64,000 nucleotides of DNA from Improbicoccus devescovinae (GTDB taxonomy: Bacteria; Bacillota; Clostridia; Oscillospirales; Acutalibacteraceae). Numbering within the stretch: position 1 is the first letter of the stretch; each line of letters begins with the position of its first letter. Below are positions 47,492-56,086 of this stretch, one piece after another. The DNA is taken from the NCBI GenBank assembly GCA_036245095.1, contig BSWA01000002.1:62001-126000 (forward strand), in the 5' to 3' direction. The position numbers and the translations under genes were made by a program. Under the pieces are notes generated by a model that worked only from the letters and a program-made list of their open reading frames with translations, had not been told where the DNA came from and ran no database searches.

Positions 47492-47957
47492 ATAGTGTCT
47501 ACACAAAATTTGACATTCTTAAATCAATGAAATAAACTTAAAAACTATGAATAATTTACAAAACAGACATGATTTAAAAAACGAACAATGGCTTAAAATA
47601 GAACCGATAATCAAGAAATTAATCGGAACTTGGGGAGGAAGCAACGCAAAAGATAATCAAACTTTTGTGAATGCCTGTTTTTGGATAACTCGAACAGGTG
47701 CACCATGTCGTGATTTGCCACCGCAATATGGCAAGTTTAACGCTGTTCATCGAAGGTATAAACGATGGTGTGATCGTGGAATTTGGGATTCGATTCTTGC
47801 TGAATTGATAGATGACCCAGATTTTGAATGGCTAATGATAGATGCGTCCCATATCAAAATTCATCCACATGCAGCAGGAGCAAAGGGTGGAAACCAAGAC
47901 ATGGAGCGCACAAAAGGGGGCTCAATTCCAAAATTCACCTGGCTGTGGATGCGCATG
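47492..47957 (+). mobile_element. IS-C, right part lost
   Basis: Left end ATAGTGTCTACACAAAATTTG after CTAG, first transposase frame from 47547 (with GAPCRDL for GAPWRDL). Breaks off at GGATGCGCATGGTA, where GC-rich phage DNA begins. Confidence 0.88.
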
Positions 47958-49248
47958 GTACGATATCATCGTCACCGGCGAGGTTAACGGCGCGGACACG
48001 CTTGAATTTAAGATGCCCTACAGCGATGCTAAACGGCTCACTTTGGATAACGAAAAAACGGTGCAGATCGTTAGCGACATTTACCGTATTCGCACCATCA
48101 CCGACGAAAAAGGCTCGGACGGTAGCGCGCTTACTACGGTGTATGCGGAGGCCGCCTTTTATGATCTTGCTTTTAGCGCCGAGAAAAAGCCGATAGAATT
48201 TAACGCCGACACGCCGGAAGTTCCCATGCGCTACGCTCTTCAGGGAACCGGCTGGTCTGTGGGAACGGTCAGCGTAAGCACGTTGCGGACTTGGTCGTAT
48301 GAGGATAAAAACGCGCTGGCGATTCTTAGGACAGTGCAGAATATACACGGCGGCGATTTGGTATTCGACAACGGAAACAAAATCGTGCATCTACTGACGT
48401 TTAGCGGCAAGGAATCCGGCGCGTTATTTGCCTCCAGGAAGAATATCTTAACAGCATCAAACGTGTGGTTGATACTCGAAGCCTTGTTACCCGACTCTAC
48501 GCTTACGGCAAGGACGGCATGACTTTTGCGCTGATAAACGGCGGCAAAGAATATGTGGAGGATTACACTTATTCAAATGAGATTTGTGTGACCACTTTGG
48601 ACTGCTCCGACTTCACTAATCCATATCAGATGCTTGAGTTTGCCAAAATGCGCCTCGCTGAATATTCCAATCCAAGAGTGTCTTACGTATTATCGGCGTT
48701 GGATTTATCGGTGCTGACCGGTTATGAACATAAGGAGTGGGCGCTTGGCGATATTGTGACGGTGGACGACCGCGACTTGGATATGACCATTCAGACACGG
48801 GTTATCCGGCGGCAGTACAATCTTCAGGAGCCGTGGAAAACAGTGCTGGAGTTATCTTCCAAGCTACGAGAATTGGGCGATTCCTCATCGGCAAACGTTG
48901 CAGATCAACTCGACCAGTCCAGTGTTGTCCAACAGGAAGTAAAAGACATGGTACCGTTTAACCATCTGCGGAACAGCCGCGCCGACGACGGTTTCGCTTA
49001 CTGGCAAAATTCCGGCTTTGAGATAGATGTAGATAACGGCGAATCCGGCACGGCTTCTTTCAAAGCGACAGGCGTTTCCGGTACGAAGAGCATGGCGCAG
49101 ACGGTATCCGGCGAATCGCCGAGGTTACACCATTTCGGCGCAGATTGGATCGGAGAATCTGCAAAAAGGTACGAACGGTCAGGTTGGCATTGAGGTTACT
49201 TTCGAATATGAGGACGGCTCGACAGAAGTGAGGTTTGTCGATCTGTAG
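47958..49248 (+). pseudogene. Prophage minor tail / endopeptidase-tail protein, GC-rich, frameshifted
   Basis: Reads YDIIVTGEVNGADTLEFKMP, then DEKGSDGSALTTVYAEAAFY and YALQGTGWSVGT. A frameshift near 48450 leads to VVDTRSLVTRLYAYGKDGM, EHKEWALGDIVTVDDRDL and FNHLRNSRADDGFAYW. Another shift near 49160 leads to LQKGTNGQVGIEVTFEYEDG and RFVDL, stop at 49248. It is typical of the phage minor structural protein / prophage endopeptidase tail family. The N-terminus is replaced by IS-C. Base composition is near 50% GC against about 30% around it, pointing to a different donor. Confidence 0.78.
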
Positions 49249-49270
49249 TAAGAAAGGATGGTGATGAGAT

Positions 49271-49465
49271 TTGGCTTATTTTCAACATATAGCAAGGGAT
49301 GCCTCTCCTAAAGGCTACGGCAAACTGCGCTCCATCACCAGCCGGCTGGTGGTGACGAACTGCTCCGGTACGGTGTATTTTACCAATATCTTGCTTCAAG
49401 CCGGAACGGTGGCTACCGGTTGGGTTGGGCATGTTTGTGAGATTCGTTGGGTACTTGATGGCTGA
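49271..49465 (+). CDS. Phage tail-associated protein fragment
   Basis: 64 residues from a TTG with GGATGGTGATGAG upstream. RSITSRLVVTNCSGTVYFTN then LLQAGTVATGWVGHVCEIRW is a segment common in tail or baseplate proteins that follow the minor tail gene in Clostridia prophages. GC-rich like its neighbour. Short at the N-terminus, probably deleted. A related piece resumes at 50523. Confidence 0.55.
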   Translation: MAYFQHIARDASPKGYGKLRSITSRLVVTNCSGTVYFTNILLQAGTVATGWVGHVCEIRWVLDG

Positions 49466-49529
49466 AACTTAAAAAAAACTAAATCGGGCAAATCAGTGGA
49501 TTCGTTCACAATTTTATATTATAATTTTC

Positions 49530-49558
49530 TTGATTACTCTACGATTATTATTTATAAT
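49530..49558 (+). promoter_or_regulatory. Sigma-A promoter of the SDR gene
   Basis: TTGATT (49530-49535), 17 bases, TATAAT (49553-49558), 31 bases before the ATG. Confidence 0.78.
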
Positions 49559-49589
49559 GGGGTAGCGAGTTTGTGTTAGGAGGGCCTAT

Positions 49590-50396
49590 ATGGTAGATTA
49601 CGGGTTAAAGGGAAAAACTGTTATTATAACGGGCGTGAACAATCCGAAAGGAATCGGTGCAACAACTGCTATCGCCTTTGCAAAAGAAGGCGCGAATGTT
49701 GCTATGACTTATAAAAAAATGGACTTTCCATATGATGTCACAAAGGCAATAGGTGATAATATCGACAGTTATCACAAGGCTCTTGCCGGCGACTGTTCAG
49801 ATGTTGAAGAAATAATAAAAAGTATAACCTCAGACTACATATTTGTCGAGGGAGATATATCTGACGAAACGTTTGTTTTGTTTTTTTATGACCAAGTAAT
49901 GAAAAAGTTCGACAGTGCCGATATTCTCATCAATAATGCCGCCTCATACTCGCTAAGGGATACTATATTTACGATATCGGCCGATGATATGAATGACGTA
50001 TATGACACCAATATTAAAGGTACTCTCTTGATGATACGTGAATTTGTAAAACGTTTTGTATCATATGGCAGGGTTATAAATTTAAGCACCGATTCCGCTC
50101 AAAACTTTGCCGGACAAATAGTTTACGGTTCATCAAAAGCGGCCATAGAAGCATTAACAAGCGCGATTGCGGTTGATGTGGGTCATCTCGGTATAACAGT
50201 AAACTCCGTTGCTCCCGGACCAATACAGACTGGTTGGATAGATGAAGAATTAGAAAAATCATGCTTGCCAAATATTCCGATTGGTAGACTTGGATTACCG
50301 CAGGACATAACAAACACGATTCTTTTTCTTTCGTCTGATAAAGCTGATTGGTTGACAGGTAATGTTATAAAAGTTTCCGGCGGGGATCAATTATAA
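49590..50396 (+). CDS. Short-chain dehydrogenase/reductase
   Basis: 268 residues, classical SDR size. Cofactor loop ITGVNNPKGIGAT, structural NNAAS, catalytic Ser in INLSTDSA and Tyr-x3-Lys in VYGSSKAA, then the C-terminal PGPIQTGWIDEEL and LTGNVIKVSGGDQL. Resembles FabG-like or sugar-dehydrogenase-like SDRs; the substrate cannot be told from sequence. TTAGGAGGG lies 7 bases before the ATG. It has its own promoter and terminator and sits inside GC-rich phage tail genes transcribed in the same direction, the arrangement of a phage moron. Its composition is intermediate. Confidence 0.85.
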   Translation: MVDYGLKGKTVIITGVNNPKGIGATTAIAFAKEGANVAMTYKKMDFPYDVTKAIGDNIDSYHKALAGDCSDVEEIIKSITSDYIFVEGDISDETFVLFFYDQVMKKFDSADILINNAASYSLRDTIFTISADDMNDVYDTNIKGTLLMIREFVKRFVSYGRVINLSTDSAQNFAGQIVYGSSKAAIEALTSAIAVDVGHLGITVNSVAPGPIQTGWIDEELEKSCLPNIPIGRLGLPQDITNTILFLSSDKADWLTGNVIKVSGGDQL

Positions 50397-50463
50397 GCAT
50401 AATGCCGACCATGCGCCAAATAACTATACAATTTAATGACATAAGATTAGCTAATCAAACTAT

Positions 50464-50496
50464 GAGCCTGTGAGTGAAAACTTGCGGGCTTTTCTT
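50464..50496 (+). terminator. Rho-independent terminator after the SDR gene
   Basis: GAGCCTGTGAG-TGAAAA-CTTGCGGGC hairpin with several G-T pairs, followed by TTTTCTT. Confidence 0.7.
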
Positions 50497-50522
50497 ATGA
50501 CAAAAACAGGGAGGTTCCGCCA

Positions 50523-50888
50523 GTGGCAATAAACTTCATACGCTTTTCGGAAGCAATCAAAGTCAAAGAAGAAAAGCGCGTGGTCAGCGTTACGCTGCGC
50601 CCGGTGATTGCCGACTGTACAGGTGTGATCTACTTCACGGATATGCAATTACAGGAGGGCGACAGGCCCACCGGCTACACGCCGCACACCACGACCATGC
50701 TCCGCAACCCTGAGAATCCAGTCCGCTACCACAACGGCATCGTCCGCTCCGACGAAACGATCATCATTTTCAATCTCAACGGAATCTCCACCGAAGCTAC
50801 GCATGTTTACCTTGGCGGCACATCATCAGGACTGGATTGCTACATTTATCCGATCCAAAGCATGGAAGCGGGCAGCATCGCACTGTAA
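50523..50888 (+). CDS. Phage tail/baseplate protein, C-terminus cut by IS-A
   Basis: GTG start after GGGAGG. VVSVTLRPVIADCTGVIYFT and MQLQEGDRPTGYTPHTTTML then NPENPVRYHNGIVRSDETII resemble proteins next to minor tail genes in Clostridia prophages. The part up to GDRPTGYTPH is a paralog of 49271-49465. GC-rich to about 50874; the last five codons belong to an IS-A fragment. Confidence 0.6.
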   Translation: MAINFIRFSEAIKVKEEKRVVSVTLRPVIADCTGVIYFTDMQLQEGDRPTGYTPHTTTMLRNPENPVRYHNGIVRSDETIIIFNLNGISTEATHVYLGGTSSGLDCYIYPIQSMEAGSIAL

Positions 50889-51024
50889 GTTTCTTTTTTT
50901 ACACCTATTAATTGCTTAAAATCTGCATCTTGTAATCTCATAGCTTTTTCATATCTTGTCAATTTTCATCACCGATATTATTAAACCATATTTAGACATA
51001 AAAATCCAATTTCCGAAGAGGTCT
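50875..51024 (-). mobile_element. IS-A left-end fragment
   Basis: Matches the first 150 bases of IS-A up to GAAGAGGTCT; the rest is missing. Encodes the start of the transposase only. Confidence 0.85.
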
Positions 51025-51048
51025 AATGTTTACTTAATATTTATTTAA

Positions 51049-51744
51049 TTAAAGAGCTCTGTAATATGTTTCTCCTACAAAATCAATGTTATCACCACTA
51101 GCCGAGACATAAGATGTTAGTTGTATATTTACATTGCCTGACGAATATACTATAATTTCTCCTGTTATCGTTCCTCCTAAAGAATGAACCATACAATAAC
51201 TAGTTTCATAAGGCCTTGCTCCACTTCGAATCGTACCTATTATGGAAACACTCCCTGCATTCAGATGCCATCCTTGTTTAAGTGCTACTGTGAATGATAT
51301 ACCAACTATGAATCCCCAGCGTTTAATATTTGTTCCATCATCTTGCCACGCAGTATTATAATCTAAATATCCAAATCCTATTGGAATACTAGTCTGATTT
51401 ACCCAAATAGGGGCAGAAGTTGTACCATTACCACGAAGAATATATCTCGAAGTTCCAGCAGAAGTCGGAGCGTAATAAGTTGATGAAGATGTATACGTAT
51501 GACTATTATTAATATATGGAAGCCCATAATATACTTTTCTTTCGGTAATAATATTGCTTGAAATTGAAGAAAAACTGGTTGCACTTGTTGCATCCTCCAC
51601 ATCAACTGTATTAATCGTTGAGCTTAACCCTGAACCAGCTAATAATCTATTTGTAGAGATAGAAGTAAGCCCAGTTCCACCTTGATTTACTTGTAATGGT
51701 ATTGGAAGTTTTTTAGTTGATGTGCACACTATTCCTATTGCCAT
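51049..51744 (-). CDS. Phage tail fibre-like protein
   Basis: 231 residues. The N-terminus MAIGIVCTSTKKLPIPLQVN leads into NQGGTGLTSISTNRLLAGSG, the 'NQGGTG' motif of many phage tail fibres, then a Ser/Thr/Tyr-rich shaft and a beta-rich tip with no clear family. It faces against the head and tail genes. It is homologous to the second half of the next protein (shared YYGLP, N-x-S-x-TYTSS and I/WVNP motifs). Probably a receptor-binding appendage. Confidence 0.65.
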   Translation of the reverse strand: MAIGIVCTSTKKLPIPLQVNQGGTGLTSISTNRLLAGSGLSSTINTVDVEDATSATSFSSISSNIITERKVYYGLPYINNSHTYTSSSTYYAPTSAGTSRYILRGNGTTSAPIWVNQTSIPIGFGYLDYNTAWQDDGTNIKRWGFIVGISFTVALKQGWHLNAGSVSIIGTIRSGARPYETSYCMVHSLGGTITGEIIVYSSGNVNIQLTSYVSASGDNIDFVGETYYRAL

Positions 51745-51799
51745 TTTCTCAGCCCTTGTTATATTTATATTAATTTTATATTAAATTTTAAAAAATAGT

Positions 51800-53545
51800 T
51801 TAATATATTGCATAAGCACCAGATATGTAAAAATATACATTTGAGTTTACATATTCTAAAAAATGTATAGAAAGTCCGCCTGAACTTATAATTCTATACC
51901 AATTATGTGCGCCTTTTGATTCATCTTGAACAGCCAGGCCCATGTGTTCATATGGTGGCGCAGGGCTTATAGTCCCCACTAATGGTTCGTCGCCAGCATT
52001 AAAATAAGTAGAACTAAATCTAAATCCAATATTAAAAATTACAAAATTTTGGAATCTGAAAGCTTTAAATCCAGGCCCTATTGCACTAGCGTTCGACGCC
52101 CAGGTAAAACTCAAATCACTCCCATAGTTCGAATTATGCGGGTTAATCCAAAAAGGAGCTCCTGATCCATTAGACATTAGTATATATCCATATGCCTTAG
52201 GATTATCAGTTGGCATGTAAAGACTTGTTGATGATGTATAAGTACGCGAATTATTGAAACTTGGCAGCCCATAATAAATTGTACTGCTTGTAGGTATATA
52301 ATTATAGCTCGAAGATAAATAAGTAGCACTTGTATTATTTCGTATATATCTTTGAGAAATCATGTTTGAACCGTCTGAAATAAGCATATATCCTGATGAA
52401 TACGAAGTTCTTCCTAGCCCTCCTTCTGAGATGCCGTATATATGATTGTTGGTTTCACTTTTTCTCATTATTATTCCGATCGACATAAAAGCCCTCTTAT
52501 TTTTTATCTTATTTTTTGGTTTTATCTTGGATTTAAAACTAAATATCTTAATATCTAAATCAATGTTTGGATAACTTGAATCACATGTTAAAGTTATTGA
52601 ACCATTATTTGTTTCCACCATATTCACTTTTGAAAATTCAGTTATTTGGCTTTGTCTTGTAGTAGATGAAGAAGATGGCACTAAATCTACAATTGCTATA
52701 TCAGTGGAATCAATACCTGTTACTGATGTAGTACATACATATGGGGATGAAGTAGTCCAGGAAGATGCAGTAAAAGTCCCTGTTTTCCCAAAATATGTTC
52801 CAATTGGTAAATCTTCAACTACAAGATTTCTCATTGATGGATAAGATGCGACTAAATCTCCATCTGGGTCTTTTGTAGAAACAGACGTCGCAGAAGCAAA
52901 CACTAAATTTGGTGTTGATGGGCTTTCAAGCCCTTTTACACTCACACTTGAAGTTGTCCCTGATTTTGTGTAACTTATTTGCCCATTATTATCGCCTGTA
53001 GAAACTCCAGACACAGAATAATTAAACACTGCAGATTCAGAAGGGTAATTTGTTTCTGTATCTTTTTTAGAAATTTTAGTATTTAAATTTAAACCAGTAA
53101 TTGTATTGACTTTATTGGTCTTTTGTTCAGCATTGTCTATTAAAGTTTTTTTAGATGCAGCGATTGTTCTAATATTTTCTTCTGTAGTGATATACACGTT
53201 ATCATCAGGGATACTCTCCGATTCAGCTTGCCCTGCTGGTACCCAATTTGCTATACCATCGCCATTCATGTCAGCGTACATCCAATGGAATCTTAAATTG
53301 TTGTTAAGTTCATCTTTTAAAACCATAGCCGAATCGCCAATTTTGGGACTAGCTATGTCATTAAGAGTTAAAGCATGATTTTGAACCATTACTATATCTA
53401 TCGTAAGCCCTGTTCCTGATCTAGCACTTTCGGTTGTGACTCCTGAATTTGATTGGTTTGTTTTCCAACCGCCAATCCCACCGAGTTCGATCTCAGTAAC
53501 TACACCAGATTCTCCAATAGACTTGATAATTACCCAGCCACTCAT
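51800..53545 (-). CDS. Phage tail fibre-like protein, fused with a paralogous fibre unit
   Basis: 581 residues in one frame but built of two genes. Residues 1-355 start MSGWVIIKSIGESG and contain WVPAGQAESESIPDDN (a tail-fibre start) and a Ser/Thr-rich stretch. At residue about 354 an internal ATG at 52486, with GAGGG 6 bases before it, opens MSIGIIMRKSETNNHIYGIS, a paralog of the 51049 gene. The junction KPKNKIKNKRAF is low-complexity and Lys-rich, suggesting loss of the stop between two tandem genes. The second unit may still be made separately. Confidence 0.65.
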   Translation of the reverse strand: MSGWVIIKSIGESGVVTEIELGGIGGWKTNQSNSGVTTESARSGTGLTIDIVMVQNHALTLNDIASPKIGDSAMVLKDELNNNLRFHWMYADMNGDGIANWVPAGQAESESIPDDNVYITTEENIRTIAASKKTLIDNAEQKTNKVNTITGLNLNTKISKKDTETNYPSESAVFNYSVSGVSTGDNNGQISYTKSGTTSSVSVKGLESPSTPNLVFASATSVSTKDPDGDLVASYPSMRNLVVEDLPIGTYFGKTGTFTASSWTTSSPYVCTTSVTGIDSTDIAIVDLVPSSSSTTRQSQITEFSKVNMVETNNGSITLTCDSSYPNIDLDIKIFSFKSKIKPKNKIKNKRAFMSIGIIMRKSETNNHIYGISEGGLGRTSYSSGYMLISDGSNMISQRYIRNNTSATYLSSSYNYIPTSSTIYYGLPSFNNSRTYTSSTSLYMPTDNPKAYGYILMSNGSGAPFWINPHNSNYGSDLSFTWASNASAIGPGFKAFRFQNFVIFNIGFRFSSTYFNAGDEPLVGTISPAPPYEHMGLAVQDESKGAHNWYRIISSGGLSIHFLEYVNSNVYFYISGAYAIY

Positions 53546-53831
53546 GATTTTATCGGTTTGCAGAACAACTAAAGCGACAGCACGTTGGGGTTATACGCTT
53601 CTCGGGAGCGATCTTTACACGACTGATTCGATGCCTGAATCCGACGAGGGAAACAAAGCCGTGATATTCGGCGACATCAGTGGAATTTCAGTAAATATTT
53701 CACCAAATATTAATATTGAAGTCAAAAATGATATTGAAATTCTGGCATATATTCTTGTGGGCTGGATGGCATTGGATTCAAAGGTTTCAAATCAACAAAA
53801 ATTAGCAGTTCTGCAAATAACTGCGACCTAA
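53546..53831 (+). pseudogene. Phage major capsid protein (HK97 type) C-terminal fragment
   Basis: Reads TTKATARWGYTLLGSDLYTT, DSMPESDEGNKAVIFGDISG and LVGWMALDSKVSNQQKLAVL, the usual end of HK97-like capsid proteins. The N-terminal four fifths are missing; the coding sequence begins where the tail-fibre gene ends on the other strand. Confidence 0.8.
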
Positions 53832-53854
53832 CATAATTTAAAGGAGCTAAAATT

Positions 53855-54151
53855 ATGATAGTCAGTGAAATTACAGTCCAGGATTTAATTATATATCTGC
53901 GTCTTAACGGCGCGGATATTGATGCTAATGAGACCGAGAAAATTGGCGAAATGCTTGATTCTGCGAAACAATGGGTCCAGTCCTATACAGGTCTAACGCT
54001 TGATGAATGCGATAAATATCCAGATTTTGTGAGTGCTGTTTATGTTTTGGTCCAGGACATGTACGACAATCGCTGCTTTTATGTTGATAAAAATTTTGTC
54101 AACAAAGTCGTTAAAAGTATTTTAGATATGCATTCCATAAATTATATTTAA
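53855..54151 (+). CDS. Phage head-tail connector (gp6-like)
   Basis: 98 residues. LDSAKQWVQSYTGLTLDECD then FVSAVYVLVQDMYDNRCFYV are typical of the gp6/DNA-packaging family that forms a ring under the portal. AAAGGAGC lies 9 bases before the ATG. The first gene of an intact head-tail run; 23 bases after the capsid stop. Confidence 0.85.
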   Translation: MIVSEITVQDLIIYLRLNGADIDANETEKIGEMLDSAKQWVQSYTGLTLDECDKYPDFVSAVYVLVQDMYDNRCFYVDKNFVNKVVKSILDMHSINYI

Positions 54152-54178
54152 TTTATATTTGTATTTAGGAGTAAAAAT

Positions 54179-54508
54179 ATGCAAATAAATCCAGGAGATT
54201 TAGACAAAAAAATCGCAATAATCAAATATATTTTAGTCAAAGATCCAGACGGTTTTGAAATTAAGACTGAAGAAATTTTACTGGAAACCTGGGCACAAGT
54301 TTCTAATAAATCAGGCAAAGAAATTTATGATTCCGGCTCTGATTTTTCAGTTGTTCAGACTAGATTTTTAATGCGAACTCCTAAATTAAAAATTGACAAA
54401 GATTATTTAATTAAATTCAGAACCAAAATTTATGAAATAATTTACGTTAATGATTATAATTTTAGTGCAATTTATACAGAAATTCTCACAAACGAGGTAG
54501 AAAAATGA
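54179..54508 (+). CDS. Phage head closure / head-tail adaptor protein
   Basis: 109 residues. MQINPGDLDKKIAIIKY, then ETWAQVSNKSGKEIYDSG and the beta-rich end match phage head-tail adaptors (SPP1 gp16 type), which close the head after packaging. AGGAG is 7 bases before the ATG. Its stop overlaps the next start (ATGA). Confidence 0.83.
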   Translation: MQINPGDLDKKIAIIKYILVKDPDGFEIKTEEILLETWAQVSNKSGKEIYDSGSDFSVVQTRFLMRTPKLKIDKDYLIKFRTKIYEIIYVNDYNFSAIYTEILTNEVEK

Positions 54509-54864
54509 ACATAAATCCAATCATAGAATTGGTTTTTAAAGACTTTGAGCTTGACGGAATCCAAATTCCAGTCAGCTTTTTGTTTTATACGGGCAAATCG
54601 GATTCTTACTTGACATATTACACTTACCACGAAGAACCTAGCCTTTATTCATGCGATTCAAATGAAGCAGAAATCGCGAGTGTCACAATAGACATATTTT
54701 CACGAAATAATTTCAAAATTTTAGTAGAAACTGTCAAACAAAAAATGAAAAACGGAGGTTTTACTTGGCAAAATAACGCTTCAGAAACTTACGAACCAGA
54801 TACAAAATATTTTCATGTGCCAATTAATTTTACGATTGGTATACAAAAACCACAAAATAATTGA
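54505..54864 (+). CDS. Phage tail terminator / completion-type protein
   Basis: 119 residues, overlapping the previous gene by four bases. The segment IQIPVSFLFYTGKSDSYLTY then ASVTIDIFSRNNF and VPINFTIGIQ fits small tail-completion proteins located between the adaptor and the major tail gene. Call mostly from position and size. Confidence 0.6.
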   Translation: MNINPIIELVFKDFELDGIQIPVSFLFYTGKSDSYLTYYTYHEEPSLYSCDSNEAEIASVTIDIFSRNNFKILVETVKQKMKNGGFTWQNNASETYEPDTKYFHVPINFTIGIQKPQNN

Positions 54865-54895
54865 ATTTATAATTAAATTTTTGGAGGAATCAACT

Positions 54896-55459
54896 ATGGC
54901 AAGCACAGGTTTAAGAAGATTCAGATATGCTATTTTAAATTCAGACGGAGAAACTTACGGCACCGTAAAAACCATGGCCGGAGCAATTTCTAGTTCAGTC
55001 AGTTTGAATATTCCCGAAGCAAGTTTGTATGCTGATGATACGACAAAAGAATATGTCACAGGCTTTCAAAACGCGACAATAACGCTCGGAATCGATGACG
55101 ACGATGACACTATATTTGCTGAAATTCTCGGTAAAACGATTGCTACGGAAACAAAATTAGTCACATCTAACATAAATGATACTCCGCCATACGTTGGTTT
55201 TGGGCATATTGTCGTAAAATTAGTAAATAACATTCCGCTTTACAAAGTCGAGTGGTTCCCAAAAGTTAAATTTAAACCATTTATTCCAGATGCAAACACA
55301 AAGGGCGAAAATATTGAATTTGGGACTCCTACCGTCGAGGGCATGATTATCGCAAACGATGAAGGCATCTGGGAGAAACACCAAACTTTGGCCACTGAAA
55401 CTGCAGCAATAACCGCGCTTGATGGTTTATTCGTACAGCCGGAACCTACTGGGAGTTAA
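54896..55459 (+). CDS. Phage major tail protein
   Basis: 187 residues from ATG 54896, chosen for the TTGGAGGAAT site 6 bases upstream; the frame is open further back but overlaps the previous gene. MASTGLRRFRYAILNSDGET, LGIDDDDDTIFAEILGKTI and PYVGFGHIVVKLVNN are typical of tube proteins of siphophages. Position before the tail chaperones agrees. A 48-codon copy of its start is in the debris at 10310. Confidence 0.85.
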   Translation: MASTGLRRFRYAILNSDGETYGTVKTMAGAISSSVSLNIPEASLYADDTTKEYVTGFQNATITLGIDDDDDTIFAEILGKTIATETKLVTSNINDTPPYVGFGHIVVKLVNNIPLYKVEWFPKVKFKPFIPDANTKGENIEFGTPTVEGMIIANDEGIWEKHQTLATETAAITALDGLFVQPEPTGS

Positions 55460-55494
55460 AAAATATTTATAAAAATTTAAAAAGGTGAATCAAA

Positions 55495-56066
55495 ATGTTC
55501 AATGAATTAGAATATTTGGAGGCCGGCGGAGAAAAATTCCCGCTGGCTTTTACTATTAATGTAATGCAAGAAATACAAAAAAAATACGGCAGCATTAATA
55601 AACTTTTTGATATTTCAAAAACGCAAGAGCCTGATATCGGTGCGATAATTTTCTTTTTAAAAGAAGCAATTAATGAAGGAATTGATATTGAAAACGAGAA
55701 AAATCCCGAAAAGAGAAGTTTTGTTTCCGAAAAGCAAGTTGGAAGAATAATTACGGAAATCGGGCTTTCAGAGTGCGCAAAATTAATAGAAAAAGTAATT
55801 TCAAAAAGCATTTCGGAAAATAAAAATAAAATAAAAAATGCCAAAGCCACGAAAAATTAAATGAAAGTATAGATTTTTCGTGGGTTTATTTTGTCGGAGT
55901 AACTTTATTAAATTTTAAATTAAAAGAAGTCGGGCACATGACTTTAAAAATCTGGCTAGATTTATTTAAGTATTTTAGGAATTTTCATAACTTTAAAACA
56001 AAAGGTTTTTTATATAAAGAAGAAAATTCTCAAATTAAAGATCAAGAAGAATGGCTTCCATTTTAA
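55495..56066 (+). CDS. Phage tail assembly chaperones gpG/gpGT, -1 frameshift
   Basis: The first frame (55495-55860, 121 residues) reads FNELEYLEAGGEKFPLAFTI and ends after KNAKATKN. A second frame in the -1 phase continues to TAA at 56064-56066 with LNESIDFSWVYFVGVTLLNF, then MTLKIWLDLFKYF and EEWLPF. Codons ATA-AAA-AAT at 55831-55839 contain the slippery heptamer A_AAA_AAT (55833-55839), so a -1 slip would give a fused product of about 190 residues. The G/GT arrangement just before the tape measure gene is conserved in long-tailed phages, where both products help tail assembly. AAAAGGTGA precedes the ATG. Confidence 0.8.
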
Positions 56067-56086
56067 AGTATTTTAGGAGTGAAAAT

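Noticed and set aside
49886..50313. Minus-strand frames within the SDR gene
   Set aside because: Shadows of a gene with complete SDR motifs.
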